This document shows positions 9,501 through 17,587 of a stretch of DNA of 64,000 nt, piece by piece. Position 1 is the stretch's first letter. Every line of letters begins with the position of its first letter. The notes under the pieces were generated by a model. That model saw nothing but the letters and a program-made list of their open reading frames with translations. It made no database searches and was not told the origin of the DNA. A program made the translations under genes and the position numbers. The stretch is from Rhizobium sp. TH135. GTDB taxonomy: Bacteria; Pseudomonadota; Alphaproteobacteria; Rhizobiales; Rhizobiaceae. The stretch lies in assembly GCF_002855515.1 (NCBI RefSeq), contig NZ_PKRP01000002.1, positions 62,001-126,000 on the forward strand, in the 5' to 3' direction.

Positions 9501-10351
9501 GTGACGAGCTTCTCTTCCAACGCCCGGATTGCGCGCGTGTCGCCCATGCCGCCAAGCTGCGACTTGATGTCATCGAGCCGGTCGGCAATGCGAATGATCT
9601 CGTCACGCATGGCGCCGGTGTCGAGCCCGTCGAGGCGAACCTCGACATCGTCCCAGCGGCGCTCCATGCGACGGACGGAATCCTCGCGGGCAAGGCCATC
9701 CATCAATGAGCGCAATTCGTTGAAGTCCTGGCGCAGCCCATCCGTGCCGGGGGCCTTGATGCCTTCGAGCCGCTGCAGGCTCTCGGCGAGGCGTGCGATA
9801 TCCTGGCGCATGTCATCCTGCGGGCGGCTCTCTTCGGCCAGTACGCGGATGGAGCGCATCTCGTTGCGCAGACCTGCGATCTCCCGCGACAGGCTCTCGG
9901 CGATGTCCTGCTTCAACTCCTGGCGCAAGCCGCTCAGGGCTTCGGTGAACTCGAGGCCGGCGCGGGCCGGCGCAGCCGCGCGTGGCGGATAGGCTGGCTG
10001 CGGGTCGGCAAGCGGGGGCAGGGGTTGGCGCAACGGTGCGCGGGCCGGCGGTTCATCGCTGCGGCTGTAAAGCCTGCGGTCGCCGCCACGATTGCGGCTC
10101 TCCTCGAGCGCCCGCTGGCGCTGGCGGATTTCGGCAAGTGGATCCGGCCGCTGGTCGCGGTCGCTGCGCACAGGATCGTCGGCACGGCGGCCGGGAAGGA
10201 CGCGTGACACGGGCTCGTCTGCGCGGCTGCGGGCAGCCTGTTGGCCGATCAACCCTTCGATGCGCGCCTCAAGCCCTTCGATCGTGCGGCTCAACGCATC
10301 CAGGGAGGATGGGCTGCCGGGCCGTTGGGTCTGGGATCGCGATCCGTTCAT
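6542..10351 (-). CDS. PodJ-like polarity/localisation factor with Sel1 repeats
   Basis: A 1269-residue protein. Residues 1 to about 700 are heptad-rich and highly charged, repeatedly alternating segments such as LEDRL, RIEQL and LDDIK, and should form long coiled coils in the cytoplasm. A Pro/Ala/Lys linker precedes a single transmembrane helix near residues 824-848. After an Ala/Pro/Glu-rich periplasmic stretch come four Sel1-type repeats (about 997-1165, for example YTEGRGVANDFAEAAKWY) and a C-terminal peptidoglycan-binding domain type 1 (about 1200-1266). This order is that of PodJ in Caulobacter and PodJL in rhizobia, which mark the new cell pole. It is transcribed alone, with about 200 bp before the TauE-like gene. 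Confidence 0.88.
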   Translation of the reverse strand: MNGSRSQTQRPGSPSSLDALSRTIEGLEARIEGLIGQQAARSRADEPVSRVLPGRRADDPVRSDRDQRPDPLAEIRQRQRALEESRNRGGDRRLYSRSDEPPARAPLRQPLPPLADPQPAYPPRAAAPARAGLEFTEALSGLRQELKQDIAESLSREIAGLRNEMRSIRVLAEESRPQDDMRQDIARLAESLQRLEGIKAPGTDGLRQDFNELRSLMDGLAREDSVRRMERRWDDVEVRLDGLDTGAMRDEIIRIADRLDDIKSQLGGMGDTRAIRALEEKLVTVAAALEHIGAHIDPNERMVMEQFAALDTRLDEITRAIAAGSRNSGPGNDPATFHRLEDRLSGLARQIETLSDRRAPQHDASDEMAERLELLTARIEQLSAEQGAVRIEERLDQLSYMLEKVQRPAPAPELTGYLADISRKIDALDGGAGNDRLADRLEILAQRIEELDAPAPVAMIDDSALRNLEDRLNAVVDRLEETSSTGPVGGESASLKGLEDQIAHLSTLISQPSPADPEVAGRISALEDYVATSDEYIIEAARQAAETVMANFAHRFPAGSQAAAADISALSALSDHLRQLEDYTRHSEERTHRTFEALHDTLVQIAGRLDDLHHPEPAPLFAQAPLPTPQPLRAAESPAAVQPPRMVAEPAPQASHPIDEELLAAADDFAQTMTALPVIDAAREKKASKPSLLAGLGKKLMPAKKAPKATVEARPAVDPAPSVDAVDVLPPDDANELLEPGSGAPDVRKILERVRASQQAAKSGPSADESNDRTDYIAAARRAAQAAAMEMDRAQKVAPTGNKMMADVKAKSKAGEASLFARYRRPILMAVGAILLAAMAMPLVNTLTRSEAPVVLEEAVPDQTSEITPTDPLPAEEAGNSMDASAPIESAAVPSAELATSEPPAETDEQVAVTPEPVVAAAPVQLGNAAPVNAMMAPAPTAPGQTLEAPASAPAADTLAAAPAAEPAKVVVAEEIQPASTPAAEIVVPAEITPPSLSIAAKNGDPLALFEIGARYTEGRGVANDFAEAAKWYRLAADKGFALAQYRLANFLEKGTGVAPNIAEAKRYYEMAANAGNASAMHNLAVIYASGKDGAQDYAKAVEWFGKASDYGVSDSQFNLAILSARGNGTTQDLVTSYKWFAIAAKGGDTDAAQKRDEVANALKPDQLERARAEVDLWKAKELSPDANSANTPDEWAGKGLKTASVDMKKAIRNIQAILNKNGFDAGTPDGVMGAKTVTAIKAFQTSIGEQPTGQVTDKLVTELLARNK

Positions 10352-10744
10352 GGTTCTGCTCGCCTCGATGATGCCGGACGACGCTAGCGTCCGAATGCGT
10401 CCGGGTGGTCCATTTCGGCTTCGACAGAGGCGCCTGACGTTACGGCAGGCAGGCGAGTCGGAATCGCGGATGGATCACCAGCTTTCAAACGCAACCTTTC
10501 ATGAAACATGGTAAACAAGCCGTTAAGCTTCTCCGGAAAAACGATGCGGCATGCATCTGCGTTGCCGCGTCACGCCCCGCACAAGCGGCTTTCTTTAGGA
10601 CGAGCGGATAAAGCGAAAGTGACGGCTGAATCTCGCAAAAATGCCGCGCCTAAAAATTTTGACGTTTACGCGCACGTCAATTATTTGTATAAGCCAGAAC
10701 AGTCCGATCCCGTCGGAACCGAAGTCTTTGGAGGAAGATGACCG
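10352..10744. promoter_or_regulatory. Divergent promoter region between PodJ-like gene and fad operon
   Basis: This 393-bp stretch holds the upstream regions of two divergent genes. The half nearer the scaffold gene is G+C-rich without a clear motif. The half nearer the acyl-CoA dehydrogenase is A/T-rich (taaaaattttgac, ttatttgtataag) and contains the inverted repeat listed separately. GGAGGAAG at 10731-10738 is the ribosome-binding site of the acyl-CoA dehydrogenase. A short frame at 10508-10741 has no family resemblance and I regard it as non-coding. Confidence 0.5.
10659..10680 (+). promoter_or_regulatory. Inverted repeat TTGACGT-N8-ACGTCAA upstream of the fad operon (candidate operator)
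   Basis: Seven-base arms are at 10659-10665 and 10674-10680. TTGACG can serve as a -35 hexamer with a 17-base spacer to TATTTG at 10682-10687, so a protein bound to the dyad would cover the promoter. A CGT/ACG core within an A/T-rich frame is reminiscent of operators described for acyl-CoA-responsive regulators in proteobacteria, but no such regulator gene lies in the window. Operator function is inference. Confidence 0.45.
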
Positions 10745-12538
10745 ATGCCTGTCTACAAGGCCCCCGTAAACGACACGCTTTTCATTCTCAACGACGTCCT
10801 TGGTCTCGAGCGGTACAACAACCTGCCGGGCTTTGAAGACGCGACCCCCGACATGATCGAGGCGATCGTCGGCGAAGCCGCCAAGCTGGCGGAAGAGCAG
10901 CTTTTCCCGCTCAACCTCTCCGGCGACCAGGAAGGCTGTGTCCGTTCGGATGACGGCTCGGTCAAGACGCCGAAGGGCTTCAAGCAGGCTTATGACGCCT
11001 ATTGTCAGGGTGGTTGGCTGGGCCTCGCAGTGCCTGCCGAATACGGCGGCCAGGGCCTGCCCTACACCCTGCATTCGGCTGTCGGTGAATACATGTCGTC
11101 GGCCAATATGGCGCTGATGATGTATCCGGGCCTGACCCAGGGCGCGATCGCCGCGATCCTGGAGCACGGCTCCGACGAGCAGAAGCAGAAGTATCTGCCG
11201 AAGATGGTCGAGGGCATCTGGACCGGCACGATGAACCTCACCGAGCCCCATTGCGGTACCGACCTCGGCCTGCTGCGCACCAAGGCGGTTCCGAACGGTG
11301 ACGGTTCCTACAAGATCTCCGGCCAGAAGATCTTCATCTCGGCCGGCGAACACGACATGTCGGATAACATCATCCACCTTGTGCTGGCCCGTATCGAAGG
11401 CGCGCCTGAGGGCACCAAGGGCATCTCGCTCTTCATCGTGCCGAAGTTCATGGTCGGCGACGACGGTTCGGTAGGCGCCCGCAACACGGTGACCTGCGGC
11501 GCCATCGAGCACAAGATGGGCATCCACGGCAACGCGACCTGCGTGATGAACTATGACGAGGCGACCGGCTATCTGATCGGTGCCGAGAACAAGGGCCTCG
11601 CAGCCATGTTCGTCATGATGAACGAAGCCCGCCTCGGCGTCGGCCTGCAGGGCCTGTCGATCTCCGAAATCGCCTATCAGAACGCTGCCAACTATGCCCG
11701 CGAACGCATCCAGGGCCGCTCTCTCTCCGGCGTCAAGGCGCCCGAGAAGAAGGCCGATCCGATCATCGTCCACCCGGACATCCGCCGCGTGCTCTTGACC
11801 ATCAAGGCCTTCAATGAAGCCGGCCGCGCCTTCACGCTCTGGACGGCGCTGAAGTCCGACATCGCGCATCGTTCGGACGACGCTGCGGAAAAGCAGCTTG
11901 CCGACGACGTGCTCGGCCTGATGACCCCGATCCTCAAGGGCGTCTTGACCGACAAGGGCTTTGACCACGCGGTCATGGCCCAGCAGGTCTATGGCGGCCA
12001 CGGCTATATCGAAGAATGGGGCATGAGCCAGTATGTCCGCGATGCCCGCATCGCAATGATCTACGAAGGCGCCAACGGCATCCAGGCACTCGACCTCGTC
12101 GGTCGCAAGCTCGGCCTCAATGGCGGTCGTGCGGTGATGGCGCTGTTCAAGGAAATCGGTGATTTCTGCGAAGAGAACCGTGGCGACGAGAACCTGTCGG
12201 CCTACACCAAGAGCCTGAAGAAGGGTCTGAACGACCTGCAGGCCTCGACCATGTGGTTCATGCAGAACGCCATGGCCAAGCCCGACAACGCCGGTGCCGG
12301 TTCGACCGATTACATGCACCTTTTCGGCCTCGTCGTGCTCGGTTACATGTGGGCGAAGATGGCCAAGGCCGCTAACGAGAACCTGGCCGCAGGCTCTGGC
12401 GATGCCGACTACTACAAGAACAAGCTGATGACCGGCCGCTTCTACATGGAAAAGGTCATGCCGGAGACGGCATTGCGCAAGGCCCGCATCGAAACCGGCG
12501 CCGACAGCCTGATGGAAATGGCCGCCGAAGCGTTTTGA
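10745..12538 (+). CDS. Acyl-CoA dehydrogenase (FadE-like, long form)
   Basis: A 597-residue flavoenzyme catalysing the first, alpha-beta dehydrogenation step of fatty acid beta-oxidation. Acyl-CoA dehydrogenase N-terminal, middle and C-terminal domains can be followed: FAD/substrate-binding [13 protein letters not shown], then [15 protein letters not shown], then [13 protein letters not shown], in which Glu441 is in the position of the catalytic base. An extra C-terminal alpha-helical domain of about 130 residues gives the long form that travels with thiolase and FadB-type genes in proteobacteria. The start is supported by a GGAGGAAG site. It is the first gene of a three-gene fad operon; chain-length preference cannot be read from sequence. 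Confidence 0.93.
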   Translation: MPVYKAPVNDTLFILNDVLGLERYNNLPGFEDATPDMIEAIVGEAAKLAEEQLFPLNLSGDQEGCVRSDDGSVKTPKGFKQAYDAYCQGGWLGLAVPAEYGGQGLPYTLHSAVGEYMSSANMALMMYPGLTQGAIAAILEHGSDEQKQKYLPKMVEGIWTGTMNLTEPHCGTDLGLLRTKAVPNGDGSYKISGQKIFISAGEHDMSDNIIHLVLARIEGAPEGTKGISLFIVPKFMVGDDGSVGARNTVTCGAIEHKMGIHGNATCVMNYDEATGYLIGAENKGLAAMFVMMNEARLGVGLQGLSISEIAYQNAANYARERIQGRSLSGVKAPEKKADPIIVHPDIRRVLLTIKAFNEAGRAFTLWTALKSDIAHRSDDAAEKQLADDVLGLMTPILKGVLTDKGFDHAVMAQQVYGGHGYIEEWGMSQYVRDARIAMIYEGANGIQALDLVGRKLGLNGGRAVMALFKEIGDFCEENRGDENLSAYTKSLKKGLNDLQASTMWFMQNAMAKPDNAGAGSTDYMHLFGLVVLGYMWAKMAKAANENLAAGSGDADYYKNKLMTGRFYMEKVMPETALRKARIETGADSLMEMAAEAF

Positions 12539-12544
12539 TCTTCC

Positions 12545-12679
12545 CCTTCTCCCCAGCGGGGAGAAGGTGGCCCATTAGGTTAGGCGCAACGCGTTGCGCC
12601 CGGGATGAGGGGGCGCTTGCGCAATCGGCCCCCTCATCCCCTCGCATTAGCTCGGCACTTCTCCCCGCTGGGGAGAAGT
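12545..12679. repeat. RIME-like mosaic of palindromes between acyl-CoA dehydrogenase and thiolase genes
   Basis: Four dyads lie end to end. CCTTCTCCCC/GGGGAGAAGG is at 12545-12567. The perfect 18-bp palindrome GGCGCAACGCGTTGCGCC is at 12583-12600. A 13-bp inverted repeat with arms GGGATGAGGGGGC and GCCCCCTCATCCC spans 12602-12640. ACTTCTCCCC/GGGGAGAAGT is at 12657-12679. This layout and the CTTCTCCCC core match rhizobial intergenic mosaic elements. A related element follows the next gene. The transcript would fold strongly here, which may stabilise or partly end it. Confidence 0.8.
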
Positions 12680-12722
12680 GGGAAAAAATTCCGGCGCCCC
12701 GTGCGCCCAAGGGAGAGAGACG

Positions 12723-13931
12723 ATGACTGAAGTCTTCATTTACGACCATGTGCGCACGCCCCGCGGGCGCGGCAAGAAGGACGGATCGCTGCACGAAGTG
12801 CCAACCCCCCGTCTGGCCGCCAAGACACTGGAAGCGCTGCGCGACCGCAACGGCCTGGATACGTCGACCGTCGACGACATCATCTTCGGCTGCGTCGATC
12901 CAGTCATGGAAGCCGGCGCTGTGATCCCGAAGGCCGCTGCCTTCGAGGCCGGTTATGACTTTGCTGCTCCTGGCATCCAGATTTCGCGCTTCTGCGCCTC
13001 CGGCCTAGACGCGATCAACCTTGCCGCCGGCAAGGTCGTGGCAGGCTCCGATGACATCGTCATCGCCGGTGGCGTCGAAAGCATGTCCCGCGTCGGCATG
13101 GGCATGTCGGGCGGCGCCTGGTACATGGACCCCTCGGTCAACTTCCCCGGCTATTTCATGCCGCAGGGCGTTTCCGCTGATCTGATTGCCACCAAGTATG
13201 GCTTCACCCGTGACGACGTCGATGCCTATGCCGTCGAGAGCCAGAAGCGCTCCGCTGCTTCCTGGGTTGCCGGCAACTTCGCCAAGTCCGTTATCCCGGT
13301 GAAGGATGGCAATGGTCTAGTGATCCTCGACCGCGACGAGCACATGCGCCCCGGCACCGACATGCAGTCGCTGGCAAGCCTCAACCCCTCCTTCCAGATG
13401 CCCGGCGAAATGGGCGGCTTCGAAGCCGTCGCCATCCAGGCCCATCCGGAAATCGAGCGCATCAACTACATCCACCACGCCGGCAACTCCTCCGGTATCG
13501 TCGATGGTGCCGCGGCCGTCCTCGTTGGCTCCAAGGCCGGCGGTGAGAGCATGGGCCTGAAGCCCCGCGCCCGCATCCGCGCCTTCACCAATATCGGCTC
13601 TGATCCGGCGCTCATGCTGACGGGCCCGGTCGACGTGACGGAAAAGCTCCTGAAGCGCACTGGCATGAAGATCTCCGACTTCGACCTGTTCGAACTGAAC
13701 GAGGCCTTCGCCGCCGTCGTCCTGCGCTTCATGCAGCATTTCAATGTCGACCATTCGAAGATGAATGTCGCCGGCGGCGCGATTGCCATGGGCCATCCGC
13801 TCGGTGCGACCGGCGCGATGATCCTCGGCACGGTGCTCGACGAGCTGGAACGCCGCGATCTGAACACCGCGCTGGTCACGCTCTGCATCGGCGCTGGCAT
13901 GGGCACGGCGACGGTTATCGAGCGCGTTTGA
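12723..13931 (+). CDS. fadA: Acetyl-CoA acyltransferase (thiolase, FadA-type)
   Basis: A 402-residue thiolase that cleaves 3-ketoacyl-CoA to acetyl-CoA and a shortened acyl-CoA, the last beta-oxidation step. The nucleophile is Cys91 in SRFCASGLDAINL; the conserved GGAIAMGHPLGATGA and C-terminal CIGAGMGTA motifs give the catalytic His and second Cys. GGVESMSRVGMGMSGG is also typical. The start at 12723 follows GGGAGAGAGACG; an earlier in-frame ATG at 12678 would run into the palindromic element. Placement between the acyl-CoA dehydrogenase and the FadB-type gene marks it as the degradative enzyme, not the biosynthetic PhbA type. Confidence 0.92.
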   Translation: MTEVFIYDHVRTPRGRGKKDGSLHEVPTPRLAAKTLEALRDRNGLDTSTVDDIIFGCVDPVMEAGAVIPKAAAFEAGYDFAAPGIQISRFCASGLDAINLAAGKVVAGSDDIVIAGGVESMSRVGMGMSGGAWYMDPSVNFPGYFMPQGVSADLIATKYGFTRDDVDAYAVESQKRSAASWVAGNFAKSVIPVKDGNGLVILDRDEHMRPGTDMQSLASLNPSFQMPGEMGGFEAVAIQAHPEIERINYIHHAGNSSGIVDGAAAVLVGSKAGGESMGLKPRARIRAFTNIGSDPALMLTGPVDVTEKLLKRTGMKISDFDLFELNEAFAAVVLRFMQHFNVDHSKMNVAGGAIAMGHPLGATGAMILGTVLDELERRDLNTALVTLCIGAGMGTATVIERV

Positions 13932-13940
13932 GGGGGGAAG

Positions 13941-14070
13941 CTCCCCCTCATCCGCCTGCCGGCACCTTCTCCCCGCTGGGGAGAAGAGGGGTCGCCGCAG
14001 CGCTGGCCAATCCTCCTCTCCCTCTCGGGGAGAGGGTGGCCGAGCGAAGCGGAGACCGGGTGAGGGGGAT
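13941..14070. repeat. Second RIME-like palindromic mosaic, between thiolase and FadB-type genes
   Basis: CTTCTCCCC/GGGGAGAAG arms are at 13966-13986 and CCCTCTC/GAGAGGG arms at 14020-14036. Outer CCCCTCA and TGAGGGG segments bracket the unit. It shares the CTTCTCCCCGCTGGGGAGAAG core with the element at 12657-12679, so the two are related copies. The sequence between the dyads differs, as expected for mosaic elements. Confidence 0.78.
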
Positions 14071-14111
14071 GCTCCTCGCAACATCGAATTTCAGGGAAGA
14101 GGAATCCCATC

Positions 14112-16325
14112 ATGACCTACAAGAACTTCACCATCGAGACTGACGCAGACGGCATTGCCCTCGTCACCTGGGACATGCCCGACAAGTCGATGAACGTCTT
14201 CACCGTCGAAGTGATGGACGAGATCGAGAAGATCCTCGACCAGACCGTGGCCGACGACGGCATCAAGGGCGTGGTCTTCACCTCCGGCAAGTCCTCCTTC
14301 TCGGGCGGTGCCGATCTCACCATGATCAAGGGCATGTTCTCCATGCTCGAAGAGGAAAAGGCTAGGGATCCGGCCGCGGCTGTCCAGAAGCTCTTTGACG
14401 CCGCCGGTCGCATGACGTGGCTCTGGCGCAAGATCGAGACCAATGGCAAGCCCTGGGTCTCCGCCATCAACGGCACCTGCATGGGTGGCGCGACCGAGCT
14501 GTCGCTCGCCTGCCATGGCCGCGTGGCGTCCAACGCCAAGTCGGTCAAGATCGGCCTGCCGGAAGTCAAGGTCGGCATCTTCCCCGGCGCCGGCGGCACG
14601 CAGCGCGTCGCACGTCTTGCCAACACGCAGGACGCCCTGCAGATGATGACCACCGGTCAGACGCTGTCGGCCGCCCGTGCCAAGGCGATGAACCTCGTGC
14701 ACCAAGTCGTGGAGCCTGGCGAACTGATCAATACTGCCAAGCAGATGATCAAGGACGGTCTGAAGCCGGTCGCTCCCTGGGACGAAAAGGGTTTCAAGGT
14801 TCCAGGCGGCGGCATCTGGACCCCGGCCGCAGCCCAGCTCTGGCCAGCCGCTTCGGCCATCCTGCGCCGCGAAACCGCCGGCAACTATCCGGCAGCGCTT
14901 GCCATCCTAAAGAGCGTCTATGAAGGCCTGCAGGTGCCCTTCGACACGGGTCTCAGGATCGAACAGCGCTACTTCACCGAGATCGTCCAGACCACCGAAG
15001 CCTATTCGATGATCCGCTCGCTCTTCGTCTCGATGCAGGAGCTGAACAAGGGCGCCCGTCGCCCGGCCGGTCAGCCGAAGTCGGACATCAAGAAGGTCGG
15101 CGTCGTCGGTGCCGGTTTCATGGGCGCCTCGATCGCCTACGTGACGGCTGCGGCCGGCATCAATGTCGTGCTGATCGACCGTGACATGGAAGCCGCGGGC
15201 AAGGGCAAGACCCATTCGGAGGGTCTCGTTGCAGGTGCCGTCGGTAAGGGCAAGCTCACCAAGGACGAGGGCGACAAGCTGCTCGCACTGATCACTCCGT
15301 CTGACGATTACGGCACGCTCGCTGACGCCGATCTCGTCATCGAAGCCGTCTTCGAAGACCGCGACGTGAAGAAAGCAGTCATCGAAAAGGTCGAGGCCGT
15401 GCTGCCGGAAGGCGCGATCTTCGCCTCTAACACTTCGACCCTGCCGATCACCGGTCTCGCCAGAAACTCCAAGCGCCCGGTCGATTTCATCGGTATCCAT
15501 TTCTTCTCGCCGGTCGAGAAGATGATGCTGACCGAAGTCATCCTCGGCAAGGAAACCGGCGACAAGGCGCTCGCTGTCGCCCTCGACTATGTCGGTGCGA
15601 TCAAGAAGACCCCGATCGTCGTCAATGACACCCGCGGCTTCTTCGTCAACCGCTGCGTCCTGCGCTACATGGCCGAGAGCTACAATATGCTCATCGAAGG
15701 CGTGCCACCGGTCATGATCGAAAATGCTGCGAAGTTCGCCGGCATGCCGGTCGGTCCGCTGGCGCTCAACGATGAAGTGGCGATTGACCTCTCCTACAAG
15801 ATCCTCAAGGCGACCGTCGCCGATCTCGGCGAAAAGGCGGTCGACCCGCGCCACATGGAGCTGGTCGCCCGCATGGTCGAGAAGGAAGAACGCTTCGGCC
15901 GCAAGAACGGCAAGGGCTTCTACGACTATCCGGCCAAGCCGGCGAAGAAGCACATCTGGCCGGGCCTGAAGGATCTCCATCCGCAGCAGAAGCCTGACGA
16001 TGTCAACGTCAAGACACTGCAGGAACGCTTCCTCGCCACCATCGCACTTGAAGCCGCCCGCACCGTCGAGGAAGGCATCGTCACCGATCCGCGCGAAGCC
16101 GATGTCGGCTCCATCCTCGGCTTCGGCTTTGCGCCGTATACCGGTGGCGCGCTGTCCTACATCGACGGGATGGGCGTGAAGACCTTCGTCGAGCTCTGCG
16201 AACGTCTCGCGAAGGACTACGGCCCGCACTTCACGCCGACGCCGCTCCTCAAGGACATGGCCGCCAAGGGCGAAACCTTCTACAGCCGCTTCAACCCTTA
16301 CGGTGAAGCTGCCAAGGCCGCTTGA
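14112..16325 (+). CDS. fadB: Bifunctional enoyl-CoA hydratase / 3-hydroxyacyl-CoA dehydrogenase (FadB/FadJ type)
   Basis: A 737-residue two-domain enzyme performing the hydration and NAD-dependent oxidation steps of beta-oxidation. The N-terminal crotonase domain (about 1-300) shows the oxyanion-hole segment NGTCMGGATELSLAC and LPEVKVGIFPGAGGTQR with the catalytic Glu. The dehydrogenase domain starts near residue 330 with the Rossmann motif GVVGAGFMGASIA, has the catalytic His in IHFFSPVEKM and SNTSTLPI, and ends with the helical 3HCDH C-terminal repeats. It forms the classical multienzyme complex with the thiolase just upstream. A strong terminator follows it. Confidence 0.93.
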   Translation: MTYKNFTIETDADGIALVTWDMPDKSMNVFTVEVMDEIEKILDQTVADDGIKGVVFTSGKSSFSGGADLTMIKGMFSMLEEEKARDPAAAVQKLFDAAGRMTWLWRKIETNGKPWVSAINGTCMGGATELSLACHGRVASNAKSVKIGLPEVKVGIFPGAGGTQRVARLANTQDALQMMTTGQTLSAARAKAMNLVHQVVEPGELINTAKQMIKDGLKPVAPWDEKGFKVPGGGIWTPAAAQLWPAASAILRRETAGNYPAALAILKSVYEGLQVPFDTGLRIEQRYFTEIVQTTEAYSMIRSLFVSMQELNKGARRPAGQPKSDIKKVGVVGAGFMGASIAYVTAAAGINVVLIDRDMEAAGKGKTHSEGLVAGAVGKGKLTKDEGDKLLALITPSDDYGTLADADLVIEAVFEDRDVKKAVIEKVEAVLPEGAIFASNTSTLPITGLARNSKRPVDFIGIHFFSPVEKMMLTEVILGKETGDKALAVALDYVGAIKKTPIVVNDTRGFFVNRCVLRYMAESYNMLIEGVPPVMIENAAKFAGMPVGPLALNDEVAIDLSYKILKATVADLGEKAVDPRHMELVARMVEKEERFGRKNGKGFYDYPAKPAKKHIWPGLKDLHPQQKPDDVNVKTLQERFLATIALEAARTVEEGIVTDPREADVGSILGFGFAPYTGGALSYIDGMGVKTFVELCERLAKDYGPHFTPTPLLKDMAAKGETFYSRFNPYGEAAKAA

Positions 16326-16350
16326 ACTCTAGATTTGAATGGATTCGAAA

Positions 16351-16377
16351 AGGCGGCTCTCGGGCCGCCTTTTTTGT
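16351..16377 (+). terminator. Rho-independent terminator of the fad operon
   Basis: Arms AGGCGGC (16351-16357) and GCCGCCT (16364-16370) with a six-base loop are followed by a T run (16370-16375). It lies 26 bases after the FadB-type stop codon. The preceding A-run would also give the hairpin some U tail on the opposite strand, so it could serve the convergent gene. Confidence 0.85.
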
Positions 16378-16397
16378 TTCAGATCGAGTGTGAGGCC

Positions 16398-17429
16398 TCA
16401 GTTCGTCAACTCATACGACCGACGCAAGCCTTCGCGCTCAAGCCAGGCGATCACAGCCTCCGGCTCATCCGTCTGGATGATCGTCACTCCGCGCTCGACG
16501 AAGAAACCCCAGACATCCTCAGGCCGTCCGGTGGACAATGCGAGGTAATCGCCGCGCCCACCGGCGACCATGCCCTCCGGCCGATCGGTGATCGGGTAGG
16601 TATTGATCCACAAATGCGCGTCGTTGCGGATCGCGGCTGCGCGGGAAAGCGGCGAGAGCAGGGGGCCGCCATCCGCAGTGATGGGCTGTGAGGCATCCCG
16701 ATACCAATGCACAAGCTCCGCTGCCGGCGCCCCGAGTGCAGACTGCGTGCGGTCGATGAAGGCCGGTTCAGTCACCGCGTCGTCGGCGAGGATCGGCATG
16801 AAGGCGATATCGGCCCCGATTGCCCGGCGGATGTCGCGGGCGAGCTGCAGACGCTCGGCATTCCAGACGGCAAGCTTGAGCAGCACGCCATCCGGCATGC
16901 CAAGGCTGCGCGCAAGATCGGCGACTTCGACGAGGGCTTCCGGTTCGAGCTTGTTGTCGATGTTGATCAGGATGCGGCCGCGCGCATGCAACATGGCTTC
17001 TTCGAGGGTGAACACATGCTCGTCGGTCAGTTTCCGCTGACCTTCCACAACGAGCCGGCAAGACCTGAGTTCAGCTAGTGTATGCTCTGCCACCTTGCCA
17101 CGACAGGTCGTGGTGCGGTCCAGCGTCTCGTCATGCATGATCACAAGCACGCCGTCCTTCGAACGGCGCACATCGAGTTCGACCATCTCCACGCCGGTGG
17201 AAGCCGCGTGATCGATGGCTGCGAACGAATTCTCGGCCCGGACGGTCACTCCATCCTTCTTCCAGCCCGCCCGATGAGCCACGACCATGACATGATCACG
17301 GTTGAGATTAGCCTGGGTCAGCCGTTCGTGGATGAGAGCCGCCCGGTTGGATGGCGGAATGGGCGCCAGGCTCGCTGCCCCGGTGACGAGGGAGAGCAAA
17401 AGGCCAAGGACGAGAACGGCGAGACGCAT
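16398..17429 (-). CDS. Glycerophosphodiester phosphodiesterase family protein (exported)
   Basis: A 343-residue protein with an N-terminal signal sequence (MRLAVLVLGLLLSLVTGAAS). The GDPD catalytic motifs are present: AHR near the start, AENS with the metal-binding Glu, ELDVRRSKDG, and the catalytic MHD. These enzymes hydrolyse glycerophosphodiesters to glycerol-3-phosphate and an alcohol. The C-terminal part shows a WINTYP strand and a late ERGVTIIQTDEP segment, the normal end of the TIM barrel. The start at 17429 is chosen for the signal peptide. The gene stands alone, convergent with the fad operon. Confidence 0.85.
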   Translation of the reverse strand: MRLAVLVLGLLLSLVTGAASLAPIPPSNRAALIHERLTQANLNRDHVMVVAHRAGWKKDGVTVRAENSFAAIDHAASTGVEMVELDVRRSKDGVLVIMHDETLDRTTTCRGKVAEHTLAELRSCRLVVEGQRKLTDEHVFTLEEAMLHARGRILINIDNKLEPEALVEVADLARSLGMPDGVLLKLAVWNAERLQLARDIRRAIGADIAFMPILADDAVTEPAFIDRTQSALGAPAAELVHWYRDASQPITADGGPLLSPLSRAAAIRNDAHLWINTYPITDRPEGMVAGGRGDYLALSTGRPEDVWGFFVERGVTIIQTDEPEAVIAWLEREGLRRSYELTN

Positions 17430-17587
17430 GAGCAGGGCTCCGATCTTCAATGTCGTTCCCGTCGCATTAGGTGCTTCGAGTGAAGCCGCCGTGACGGTTT
17501 TCTGAAGCCTCTGTGACAACGGAGAATGGAACAGGCCCGCCCGCCATGCCGTTGAGACATGCGGGAACATTCAAAAGGGAGAAGCGC

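Noticed and set aside
10508..10741. 77-codon frame before the acyl-CoA dehydrogenase gene
   Set aside because: No family resemblance, and it would cover the promoter region and operator dyad.
10595..12319. 574-codon open frame opposite the acyl-CoA dehydrogenase gene
   Set aside because: Antisense of a clear enzyme gene; composition is Asp/Gly/Val/His-rich without motifs.
12535..12726. 63-codon frame between the acyl-CoA dehydrogenase and thiolase genes
   Set aside because: It is made almost entirely of the palindromic mosaic element.
12545..14070. CRISPR-like repeat array
   Set aside because: The repeated palindromes are few, unevenly spaced and lack unique spacers of constant length.
14907..16229. 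440-codon frame opposite the FadB-type gene
   Set aside because: Shadow of the FadB-type gene; no motif.
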